From contig JAATGK010000185.1 of NCBI GenBank assembly GCA_015654715.1, positions 1-11,582 of the forward strand: a stretch of DNA of 11,582 bases, read 5' to 3'. This DNA comes from Alphaproteobacteria bacterium (GTDB lineage: Bacteria > Pseudomonadota > Alphaproteobacteria > Micropepsales > Micropepsaceae). Below are positions 1-8,700 of this stretch, piece after piece; positions within the stretch are counted from its first letter, which is position 1; every line of letters starts with the position of its first letter. The notes under the pieces were generated by a model. It had not been told where the DNA came from and searched no databases. It worked only from the letters and a program-made list of their open reading frames with translations. Made by a program: the position numbers and the translations under genes.

Positions 1-2201
1 AGAAGATAGAGATCGAACACCGCTGCTTCGCCGCGCGCGATCGTCAAGGCTCGTTGCTTGGCCACTGGACGCACCGGCTTGAGACTGCCGGCGATCAGCT
101 TGGGATCGGATTTGAAATTGCGAAAATTGTCGACGATGCCGGAATGGTTGTCGATTGCCGTGGTTTCCCAGCCGGAGATGGCGGCGTAGTCGACCGCATC
201 GGCGATGCGCACGTTCTCCATATAGTTCTGCCAGCTCGCATAGGCCTTATGCCCGATCGCGAGGAACAGCGCTTCGGCGCTTGGAAATGCGTCCGTGAAA
301 TTCCAGCGCTTGAGGAACGCCTGATAAGCCGTCAGGATTTCCTGATGGTCCTGGAGGTCGTAGGCCTTGCCGCCGCGCGCCAGGATTTCCGCCACCATCA
401 GCGTGTGATTGTCGGGAACGGCGCAGCCTTCCATTTCGCCGTACTCGACGATGCCGCTGGCCAGCGTGTTGCGATAAGTGAAATGCTCCGGGTCCTGATA
501 AAAAGCGTCGTACCACTGATCGCCGGCGCCTTGGTGATCGTCCCACCAGCCGCCCCACGGCTCGTGATCGGAGCGATGCAGCACGGGATTGTAGGGCTCG
601 TACCACGCCTCAGCCGCATGAAATTCCGGCGACGACATGCCGTCGTTCATCAGGATGATGCGGCTTTCATCTTCCGCCCGCATCGCTTGCAGCACCGCAA
701 GCGTGTTGGGATCGGAAAAATCGGCGTTGTTCTCGTTCTGCAGCGTCCAATGGATGAGGCTGGGATGGCTGCGGAAGGCGCGCATCATCGCTTTGATTTT
801 CGCCATCACATAACGCTGGCAGAATTTGTCGGCCGCGGCTTCCGGCGGCAGCATCACGACGCTGTGCTGATCGACGTTGGTACCATCCGGAAGGCGCCCG
901 AAGGCGAATTTGCCGCCGCCCGGTTCCATGGCGCGGAGGAGCCCCAGCCGGTCCTGCGCGTCGAGCACGTCGTGCTTGCCGGGATTGCGATGAAAGGCGA
1001 GGCAATTGAGCCCCAACGCCTTGGCTTGACGCACTTCCTTTTCGGCGAGATCGGGCGTCGGCCACATCCCGTTGCCGCCCCAATAGCCCCAGGAAATTGC
1101 CGAATAGAGTTTGATCCGCCGCCCGTTGAGTTTGAACACCGCGTTCGTGCCAACACCTTCCGAACTGAACCAGCGAAAGCCGAAGGTCACGCGCCGGTGC
1201 GAGACGCCGCTCTTGGTCGTCAGCGCGGCATCGAGGCGATAGAGCTGCGGTGTTGCCAGATCCCACAGCGCGGGGTTCTTGGCGCGAATTTCGAATTCAA
1301 ACGTTGTGGCCGCCGCCGCGCTCTTGTGCCCCACGGCGATGATTTGCACCGCCAATGCTTTGCCGGATTTGGCCTCCGCAAGGCGCAGCGCGATCTGGCG
1401 TTCGATGTTCGTGAATCCCGGAGCCCCGGTCACGGTCACAAATGCGTGAACCGTTCCCGCTTTCGGCGTATTCAGCACCCAAGCGTCGGTGATGTGCGCG
1501 TCGAACGGATGGGCGGAAATCGTCAGCCCGCGATCCAGCCCACCGAAGCCGTGGCTGCGCTGGATTTTCACTTTGCCCCACGCAGTCGTGTCGCCGTCGA
1601 CCCAATCGAACCGCCCGCCGGGATTGGTGATGCGGATCGCCAAGAGATTTGGCCCGCCCGCCACCATCGCGTCGGTCAGGTCGCAGTCGAACGGCAGCTG
1701 TTCGAGGATCGAGTACCCGACCAGCTTACGGTTGAGATAAACCTCCGCCCGTTGGCGCGCCCCGCGCACGTTGAGGATCAGCCGCTGGTCTTTCAGCGCG
1801 GCCGGAATGTCGATCTCGCGCCACCACCACGACACGCCTTCATAGGCGCCATTTTGCAAGGTTTTGTCGGTATCGGCATAGGTGAATTCGGCGGGCGTAT
1901 ACGGACGGCTGCCGAACGTGCCCCAGTAATGCTGCTCGACGGTCGCGGGCAGAGTAACGTCGGTTCCGGCAAGTGCCCCCCATCCGCCGGTCGGCGGGTT
2001 CACAGGCAGAGCGGCGAGGTTCACATCTTCGGGAAGAAAAATCGCGTCGTCGCGCCACGGCGCTTCACGGTCGAGCCACAGGTGCCAGCCGCTGTCGGGG
2101 ATCGCGGTCGTATCGGCAAACGGCACGGGTTCGGCCTCGGCACAGGCAAGCGTCGCCGCCCCGGCCATACCGACAAACTCGCGACGGTTGATGCGCGCCA
2201 C
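1..2201 (-). CDS. Glycoside hydrolase family 2 protein, Tat-exported, 3' end beyond the window
   Basis: An uninterrupted minus-strand frame runs from a GTG at 2201 off the left edge; 733 residues are visible and the C-terminus is missing. The GTG is preceded by a strong GGGAGG five bases upstream. The N-terminus carries a twin-arginine motif (NRREFVG, R6-R7) and a short hydrophobic stretch ending near ACAEA, so export by Tat is likely. Residues about 45-200 look like the GH2 sugar-binding jelly roll (WWWREIDIP, then YLNRKLVGY), about 200-350 like the Ig-like domain, and from about 355 like the TIM barrel (FKLNGRRIKL, then DRLGLL). The HWTLQNEN motif gives the usual Asn-Glu acid/base pair (N489-E490). 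E586 in VEYGE is a candidate nucleophile. GH2 enzymes are exo-acting beta-glycosidases (beta-galactosidase, glucuronidase, mannosidase); the specificity cannot be read from this sequence. It is divergent from the GH106 pair and probably acts on the same glycan. Confidence 0.85.
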   Translation of the reverse strand, partial: MARINRREFVGMAGAATLACAEAEPVPFADTTAIPDSGWHLWLDREAPWRDDAIFLPEDVNLAALPVNPPTGGWGALAGTDVTLPATVEQHYWGTFGSRPYTPAEFTYADTDKTLQNGAYEGVSWWWREIDIPAALKDQRLILNVRGARQRAEVYLNRKLVGYSILEQLPFDCDLTDAMVAGGPNLLAIRITNPGGRFDWVDGDTTAWGKVKIQRSHGFGGLDRGLTISAHPFDAHITDAWVLNTPKAGTVHAFVTVTGAPGFTNIERQIALRLAEAKSGKALAVQIIAVGHKSAAAATTFEFEIRAKNPALWDLATPQLYRLDAALTTKSGVSHRRVTFGFRWFSSEGVGTNAVFKLNGRRIKLYSAISWGYWGGNGMWPTPDLAEKEVRQAKALGLNCLAFHRNPGKHDVLDAQDRLGLLRAMEPGGGKFAFGRLPDGTNVDQHSVVMLPPEAAADKFCQRYVMAKIKAMMRAFRSHPSLIHWTLQNENNADFSDPNTLAVLQAMRAEDESRIILMNDGMSSPEFHAAEAWYEPYNPVLHRSDHEPWGGWWDDHQGAGDQWYDAFYQDPEHFTYRNTLASGIVEYGEMEGCAVPDNHTLMVAEILARGGKAYDLQDHQEILTAYQAFLKRWNFTDAFPSAEALFLAIGHKAYASWQNYMENVRIADAVDYAAISGWETTAIDNHSGIVDNFRNFKSDPKLIAGSLKPVRPVAKQRALTIARGEAAVFDLYL

Positions 2202-2206
2202 GCTAT

Positions 2207-2212
2207 CCTCCC
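2207..2212 (-). promoter_or_regulatory. Shine-Dalgarno for the GH2 gene
   Basis: On the minus strand this reads GGGAGG, five bases before the GTG at 2201. It fixes that GTG as the start: the Tat motif begins at residue 5 from here, and a later start would remove it. Confidence 0.75.
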
Positions 2213-2386
2213 TGACGGTCGCGAATCCGGCGTTCTGCGACGCCGTGGACACACGCAAAAAATACACCCAGCTTCGCGGCCATTGTTGCGTTAGCATGAG
2301 TGATCTAAAGTGCGCAATATAGAACAGAAAAGCGCCAACTTCGATCAACACCAAACATCAACCGGGGCATCAAAAGACCTCGGACC

Positions 2387-2391
2387 GGGAG
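2387..2391 (+). promoter_or_regulatory. Shine-Dalgarno for the first GH106 gene
   Basis: GGGAG lies seven bases before the GTG at 2399. It supports a GTG start, and the resulting N-terminus is a normal Sec signal peptide. Confidence 0.65.
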
Positions 2392-2398
2392 CGAGATC

Positions 2399-5300
2399 GT
2401 GCCGTTCACCACCGCCAAGCGCCTGTTTTGGCTTGCCTTACTCGCTTCGGCCGCGGTGATTGCCCCGGCTGATGCGGGTGGCAAGCCGGCCGACGCGCTG
2501 GCCCGTGGCTTTGTCGCGCCGCCGCAAGCCGCCCGCCCGCGCACCTTCTGGCCGTGGATGAACGGCAACGTCACCAAGGACGGCATCGCCAAAGATCTTG
2601 CCTGGATGCATCGCGTCGGCATCGCCGGCATGCCAGCGGTCGATGCCGCGATCGACACGCCGACAGTGGTGGAGCATCGCGTCCCTTATCTCTCCGACGA
2701 ATGGAAAGACATCTACCGCACCGCCGTAAGTACGGCTGACAAATACGGCATGGAGATCGCCATCGAAGGCGCGCCCGGCTGGAGCATGACCGGCGGCCCA
2801 TGGGTAACCCCGCAAGAGGGCATGAAGAAACTGGTGTGGAGCGTCACGGCGGTGGAAGGCGGCAAGCCTTTCCACGGCACGCTGCCGCAGCCGCCCGATA
2901 CGATCGGCCCATTGCAGAACGCGCCGCTGGCTGGTGACGAGCCGCCGACACCCAAGACCGCCGCGCTGCATTTCTATCGCGACAGCATCGTGCTCGCTTA
3001 TCGTACGCCTGTGGTCGAGCCGGTCATTGCCGCAGCGACCTGGAACGGCGGCAAGCTGGACATCAAACAACTGACCGACGGCGATTTGTCGAATGCGGTT
3101 GCGCTCACCGCGGCCGCTCCCGACGCCGATGTTTGGATCGCGCAGCAATTCAAGCAGCCCGCCACCATCCAGGGCGTCCGTCTCGGCATGACAGTGGCCA
3201 AAGCACTTGGTTACCGCGCGGTCGTGGAAGCCAGTGATGACGGCGAGGCTTGGCACTTTGTCGCCGAATTTCCGCCCGCGGCGCAGCTTCAACGCATGCA
3301 GATGGGCGAGCAGACGATTTCGTTTGCGCCGGTGACCGCGCGGATGTTCCGCATTGTCTTGAAACCGGCTGATCCTCTCCGCCGCAGCTATCGTCCGACC
3401 GGCGATGCCGCGCCAGGCCTTGTGTCCACCAACGCTGCGCCGGCGCCGGAGCGCGCCTATCAGATCCGCGAGTTGATGTTCCACGCCGCCGCTACCGTGC
3501 ACGAGTTCGAGAAGAAGGCGATGTTCGCCGCGCCGCCGCGCGATTTCTATGCGCTCGCCGCGGTGCCCGACTTCAGGCCCGGTTCGGCGATCGATCCCGC
3601 GGGCGTCGTCAATCTCACCGATCACATGAAGCCCGATGGCAGGCTCGATTGGACGCCGCCGCCGGGCAAGTGGACCGTATTGCGGCTCGGCTATGGGCCG
3701 GTCGGGGCGGAAAACCATCCGGCGCCACGTGAAGCCACCGGTCTTGAGGTCGACAAGCTCAACGCCGATCATGTCCGCACCTATCTGCAGAAGTATTTCA
3801 GCATTTATGAAGGCGCGGTCGGCCCAAACCTAATCGGTCAGCACGGCATCCGCTCGATCCTCATCGATTCCAGCGAAATCGGCCAGCAGAACTGGACCGA
3901 AAACGTCATTGCCGAGTTCAAACGCCTGCGCGGCTACGATCCCACGCCATTTCTGCCTGCGTTAACCGGCGCGGCAGTTGAAAGCCCGGTGTCGTCCGAC
4001 AAGTTCCTGTGGGATTTCCGCCGCACGGTGGAAGAGCTCCTCGCCGCCAATCATTACGGCGAGATCGTACGGTTTGCGCACGAACATGGGCTGCAGACCG
4101 AGGGCGAGGCGCTTGAAATCTACCGCCCGACCTTTGGCGACGACATGGAGATGCGCCGGTATTTCGATGTGCCGATGGCGGCGATGTGGACTTATGACAC
4201 CGACAAGTTTCCGGTCCAGCTCACCTATGAAGCCGACATTCAAGGCGCCGCCTCCGTCGCGCACATCTTCGGCCAGAATATTGTCGCGGCGGAGTCTCTG
4301 ACCAGCGACCGGCAGCCGTGGGCCTGGGCGCCGTCGGGTCTCAAGCGCTATGTCGATATGGAATTCGCGCGCGGCGTCAATCGCCTCTTCATCCACACCT
4401 CGGTGCATCAGCCGGTCGACAAAGCGCCAGGCCTGACACTTGCCGGTTACGGCCAGATGTTCAATCGCCACGAAGCCTGGGCCGGCATGGCTAAACCTTG
4501 GCTCGATTACATTGCGCGCGCCTCGTATCTGCTGCAGCAGGGCCGTTTTGCCGCTGACATCGCCTATTTCTATGGCCAGGAAGCCCCGCTCACCTCGCTG
4601 TTTGGCGAGAAGCGTGTCAGCGACGTGCCAGCGGGTTACGGCTTCGATTTCTTCAACAGTCAGGCGCTGAACGAGCTGTCGGTTGAAAATGGCGCACTGG
4701 TGGCCAAATCCGGTATGCGCTATCGCGTCATTTATCTCGGCGGCATGTCGGATCACTTGACGGTCAGTGTGTTGACCAAGCTGCGGACCCTCGCCGAAGC
4801 TGGTGCGGTGATCGTCGGCAAGCGCCCGCTGGAATCACCCAGCCACGCCGATACGCCGGAGGCCTTTGCCGCCGCCGCCGATGCGCTGTTTGGCACCACA
4901 GGCGAACCCGCGCCGCGCAGCGTCGGAAAAGGCAAAGTCTTCCCATCGGGCGTGCTGCCAGAAGCTCTCTCTGCGATCGACCTCAAACCCGATTTTACGG
5001 TCACCGGCACTGATGCGATGGTGCTGGACCTTCACCGCAAGCTCGCCGATGGCGATCTCTATTTCGTCGCCAGCCGTTCGCTCAAGCCGGAAAGCTTTAC
5101 CGCCAGTTTCCGTGTCGCTGGAAAAATCCCGGAGTTATGGGATGCCGTCACCGGCAAGTCCGCACCGGTATCCTATGCGATCAAAAACGGCCGCACCGAC
5201 ATCGCTCTCTCGCTGCCTGCCGATGGTTCGATCTTCGTCGTCTTCCGCAAGCCCGCTACGAAACCCGTTGTTACCTTGCACCCGACTGCCGAAACCACCG

Positions 5301-5773
5301 TCGCCACCATCGGCGGCGCCTGGACGGTTGCCTTCCAACCAAACCGCGGCGCCCCTGCATCGGTCACGCTGCCCACGCTATCGCCGTGGAATAAAAGCCG
5401 CGATCCGGCCGTGAAATACTTCTCAGGCGAAGGCGTCTACAGCAAAACCTTTACCCTGCCCGGCAAGCGGGGAGGCGCCCGTTACGTGCTCGATCTCGGC
5501 AATGTGAAAGAACTCGCCGAGGTCACGCTCAACGGCAAGCTGGTGGGTGCGGTCTGGGCGACGCCGTTCAAGCTCGACATCACCGCCGCCGTGAAGCCCG
5601 GTACCAACATCCTGAAGGTGAAAGTCGCCAATCTCTGGGTCAACCGCCTCATTGGCGACGCCCAACCCGGTGCCGAGAAACACACCTTTACCATCATTCC
5701 GACCTATCGCGCCGATGCGCCGCTGAAGCCGTCTGGGCTGATCGGGCCGGTCACGGTCAAACGCGTAGAATAG
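2399..5773 (+). CDS. GH106 family (alpha-L-rhamnosidase-like) secreted glycoside hydrolase, copy A
   Basis: A complete 1,124-residue protein starting at GTG. Residues 1-26 form a Sec signal peptide (KR, hydrophobic core, cleavage after ADA). The N-terminal motif W51-P-W-M-N-G-N and GWSMTGGPWVTP (128-137) are typical of GH106. GH106 enzymes remove terminal alpha-L-rhamnose, for example from rhamnogalacturonan side chains, with calcium dependence reported for the family. A discoidin-like beta-sandwich seems inserted at about 215-322 (LTDGD, EASDDGEAWHFVAEF). The central barrel includes DSSEIGQQNW (E493) and IVAAESLTS (E632). These two glutamates are 139 residues apart, close to the spacing I recall for the proposed catalytic pair of the Bacteroides enzyme BT0986 (not checked). 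Residues about 970-1124 form a GH2-type sugar-binding-like domain (GVYSKTF, LNGKLVGAVW, PYK/PFKLDIT). It is the likely first gene of a plus-strand operon with the paralogue 13 bp downstream. The GH106 call is firm; the exact linkage is not. Confidence 0.87.
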   Translation: MPFTTAKRLFWLALLASAAVIAPADAGGKPADALARGFVAPPQAARPRTFWPWMNGNVTKDGIAKDLAWMHRVGIAGMPAVDAAIDTPTVVEHRVPYLSDEWKDIYRTAVSTADKYGMEIAIEGAPGWSMTGGPWVTPQEGMKKLVWSVTAVEGGKPFHGTLPQPPDTIGPLQNAPLAGDEPPTPKTAALHFYRDSIVLAYRTPVVEPVIAAATWNGGKLDIKQLTDGDLSNAVALTAAAPDADVWIAQQFKQPATIQGVRLGMTVAKALGYRAVVEASDDGEAWHFVAEFPPAAQLQRMQMGEQTISFAPVTARMFRIVLKPADPLRRSYRPTGDAAPGLVSTNAAPAPERAYQIRELMFHAAATVHEFEKKAMFAAPPRDFYALAAVPDFRPGSAIDPAGVVNLTDHMKPDGRLDWTPPPGKWTVLRLGYGPVGAENHPAPREATGLEVDKLNADHVRTYLQKYFSIYEGAVGPNLIGQHGIRSILIDSSEIGQQNWTENVIAEFKRLRGYDPTPFLPALTGAAVESPVSSDKFLWDFRRTVEELLAANHYGEIVRFAHEHGLQTEGEALEIYRPTFGDDMEMRRYFDVPMAAMWTYDTDKFPVQLTYEADIQGAASVAHIFGQNIVAAESLTSDRQPWAWAPSGLKRYVDMEFARGVNRLFIHTSVHQPVDKAPGLTLAGYGQMFNRHEAWAGMAKPWLDYIARASYLLQQGRFAADIAYFYGQEAPLTSLFGEKRVSDVPAGYGFDFFNSQALNELSVENGALVAKSGMRYRVIYLGGMSDHLTVSVLTKLRTLAEAGAVIVGKRPLESPSHADTPEAFAAAADALFGTTGEPAPRSVGKGKVFPSGVLPEALSAIDLKPDFTVTGTDAMVLDLHRKLADGDLYFVASRSLKPESFTASFRVAGKIPELWDAVTGKSAPVSYAIKNGRTDIALSLPADGSIFVVFRKPATKPVVTLHPTAETTVATIGGAWTVAFQPNRGAPASVTLPTLSPWNKSRDPAVKYFSGEGVYSKTFTLPGKRGGARYVLDLGNVKELAEVTLNGKLVGAVWATPFKLDITAAVKPGTNILKVKVANLWVNRLIGDAQPGAEKHTFTIIPTYRADAPLKPSGLIGPVTVKRVE
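2548..2595 (+). repeat. Near-identical DNA tract shared by the two GH106 copies (copy A)
   Basis: This 48-bp tract matches 5918-5965 with a single mismatch (G at 2578, A at 5948). It encodes WPWMNGNVTKDGIAKD. Part of the match reflects protein constraint, but the shared codon choice also fits occasional gene conversion. Confidence 0.8.
5690..5730 (+). repeat. 41-bp identical tract shared by the GH106 copies (copy A 3' end)
   Basis: These bases are identical to 9057-9097 near the end of the second copy and encode TIIPTYRADAPLKP. The identity covers silent positions as well, unlike the surrounding sequence. Confidence 0.85.
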
Positions 5774-5786
5774 AAGAGAACACATT

Positions 5787-8700
5787 ATGGAACTCAGGAA
5801 GCGTTTCGTGCCGCTGCTGCTGATCTCGGCCGCGGTGATGTTTCCGGCTTCGGCCGGCCCCGATACGTTGTTGCGCGGCTTTCAAGCCCCGCCTTCGTCG
5901 GCGCGCCCAGGCGTCGGCTGGCCGTGGATGAACGGCAACGTCACCAAAGACGGCATCGCCAAAGACCTTCATTGGATGCACCGCGTCGGCATCACCGGGG
6001 TAGGGCTCGGCAGTGCCGCCATCGATACGCCGACCGTCGTCGAAAAGCGGCTCGAATACCTGACGCCGGAATGGAATGATGCCTTCCGTTATGCCATCGC
6101 CGAGGCTGCCAAGCTCGACATCTCGGTTGGTACCGGCGCCGCGGCGGGCTGGAGCATGACTGGTGGCCCGTGGGTCACACCCGAACAAGCGATTAAAAAG
6201 CTGGTGTGGAGCGCGACACCGGTCGACGGCGGCAAGGCGTTTCACGGCGCTCTGCCCAAGCCGCCGGATGTGATTGGGCCGATTCAAAATGCGCCGTGGT
6301 TCGGTGATCATCCGCCGACGCCCAAAACCGCGAACCTGCATTTCTATGTCGATGCCGTGGTGCTGGCCTATCGCGCCACCGTCGAGGAACCCAAGATCAG
6401 CGACGCCGTGTCCTCGTCCGGCAAGCTCGATGCCAAACTGCTTACCGACGGCGATCTGTCGAAAGGCTTCATTCTCACCCCGGCAACGCCGGACGGCGAT
6501 GTCTTCGTTGCGGTGAAATACAAGAAGCCTGCCACCATTCAGGGTTTGACGCTCGGCATGATCGTGCCGATGGCGCTCGGCTATAAGGCGGTGGTGGAAG
6601 CCTCCGACGATGGCGATGCTTGGCGTCCGGTCGCTGAATTTCCGCAGGCCTCGCAATTGGCACGCATGCAGATGGGCGAGCAGACCATCGGTTTTGCACC
6701 CGTCACGGCGCGTTATTTCCGCTTGGTGCTGAAAGCCAATGCGCCGATTCCGGTCAGCTACCGTCCCAAAGGAGATGCCGCGCCGGGTCTCATCACCGAC
6801 AATTCCAAGCCGGCCCCGAAGCGCAGCTATGACATTCGCGAGGTGGCGTTTCGCGCCGCCGCCACGGTGCACGAATTCGAGAAGAAAGCGATGTTCGCCG
6901 CCCCGCCGCGCGATTTCTACGCGATTGCCGGCACCCGGGAAATCGCACCCGGCACCGCCATCGACCCAGCCGCCATCGTCGACCTCACCGCCAAAATGAA
7001 GCCGGACGGGACGCTCGATTGGACGCCGCCGCCGGGCAAGTGGATCGTGCTGCGCCTCGGCTATTCGCCGGTCGGCACCGAGAACCATCCGGCGCCGCTG
7101 GAAGCCACCGGTCTCGAAGCCGACAAGCTGAACACGGCGCATATGCGCGCCTATGCCGAGCGGTATATCGACAATTTGCAGACCATCACCGGCCCTGATC
7201 TGATGGGCAAGAAGGGGCTTACCGGCATCGGGCTTGGCTCGACGGAAATCAGCGAGCAGAACTGGACCGAAACCATCATTTCCGATTTCAAAACGGCGCG
7301 CGGCTATGATCCGACGCCATGGCTGCCGGCATTGACCGGTCTGATGGTGAAATCGCCCGACGATACCGACAAGTTCCTCTACGACTGGCGCCGTACGGTG
7401 GAGGAGTTGCTGGCCAAGGCGGAGTACCAGGAATTCTGCAAGGTCGTGCACGAGCACAATTTGTCGTGCGGCGGTCAGGCGCTGGAAGATCATCGCCCGA
7501 CCTTCGGCGACGACATGGAGATGCGCCAGTGGTTTGATACCGTCGGCGCCGCCATGTGGACCTACAACAGCGACAAGTTCCCGGCGATTTTGGCATATGA
7601 AGCCGACGTCGAAGGCGCGGCCTCGGCGGCGCACATCTACGGCGCCAATATCGTCAACATGGAAACGCTGACCAGCGATCTGCAGCCCTGGTACTGGGCG
7701 CCGCGCGATACCAAGAAGTGGATCGATTTGATCTTCGCGCTCGGTGGCAACAAACTTGGCATCCATACCTCGGTGCATCAACCGATCGACAAAGCGCCGG
7801 GCCTGTCGCTCGGGCCATTCGGGCAGTTCTTCAACCGCCACGAAACCTGGGCGGAGATGGCGCGGCCATGGCTCGATTATCTGTCGCGGGCTTCGTTCCT
7901 GTTGCAGCAGGGCAAGTACGTCGGCGACATCGTCTATTTCTACGGCCAGGAAGCGCCGATGGTGTCGTTGTGGGGCAACAAGCGCGTCGAAGGCGTGCCG
8001 CAAGGCTATGCGTTCGATTTTGCCAATGCCGAGGTGCTGCTCAACCGCCTGTCGGTCGTGAACGGCGAACTCGTCACCACAACTGGCATGCACTATCGCA
8101 TCCTCTATCTTGGCGGTTCGTCCGACAAGATGACGCTGAAGGCGCTGAAGAAGATCCACGAACTGGTCGATGCCGGTGCGGTGGTGGTGGGTAAGCGTCC
8201 CAGTTCGACTCCTAGCCTCGCCGACGATCCGGCGGCGTTCGCGGCCGAATGCGACGCCGTGTTCGGCAAGGACGGCACGGCGCACGATCTCGGCAAGGGC
8301 AAGGTGTTCCCGTCGGGTTCGATGGCAGAAGCGTTTACGGCGCTGAGGGTTGCGCCTGACTTCGCTTACGACCAGAAGGACGTCAAGCTCCTCTACATTC
8401 ACCGTCATCTCGCCGATGGCGACGTCTATTTTGTCGCCAACCGTGAGGCCAAGCCGGTCAATGTCACCGCCACTTTCCGTGTTGCCGGCAAGGCAGCGGA
8501 ATTGTGGGATGCTCAGACCGGCAAGACCGCGCCGGCGTCCTACAACATCGCCGATGGCCGTACCGCCGTGCCGCTGGCGCTGCCCGCCAACGGCTCGACC
8601 TTCGTGGTGTTCCGCAAAGCGGCCAAGGCGCCGTCGCGGACGATCAAGACGCCGGTCGAAACCACGGTCGAAACGATCGATGGCGCCTGGACCGTCGCCT

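Larger units (their letters stand above)
2202..2398. promoter_or_regulatory. Divergent intergenic region between GH2 and GH106 genes
   Basis: This 197-bp gap lies between two outward-pointing genes and is the only place in the window where promoters for the GH2 gene and the GH106 pair can easily sit. Its middle (about 2255-2370) is visibly richer in A and T than the flanking genes, as expected of promoter DNA. AT-rich hexamers such as TATAGA at 2318-2323 are present, but I found no convincing -35/-10 pair with proper spacing on either strand. A weak inverted pair, TTGCG at 2286-2290 and CGCAA at 2313-2317, could be part of an operator but is short. Shared control of both directions is inferred from the layout. 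Confidence 0.5.

Noticed and set aside
54..2294. A 746-codon plus-strand open frame across the GH2 gene
   Set aside because: It is the antisense shadow of a continuous GH2 reading frame. The translation is rich in Arg, His and Pro with no recognisable domain, and no ribosome site precedes it.
4866..5414. A 182-codon plus-strand frame inside GH106 copy A, considered as an overlapping gene
   Set aside because: Out-of-frame shadow with Ser/Pro/Arg-rich composition. The GH106 frame is conserved with copy B through the same stretch.
5774..5786. Internal promoter or terminator between the two GH106 genes
   Set aside because: Only 13 bp are available and they hold a purine-rich ribosome site. No room for either element.
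5757..8408. An 883-codon minus-strand open frame across GH106 copy B
   Set aside because: It is antisense to a clear GH106 protein. A similar 444-codon frame lies at 2438-3772 opposite copy A and resembles it only because the sense genes are paralogues. Low-complexity His/Arg/Gly composition and no domain.
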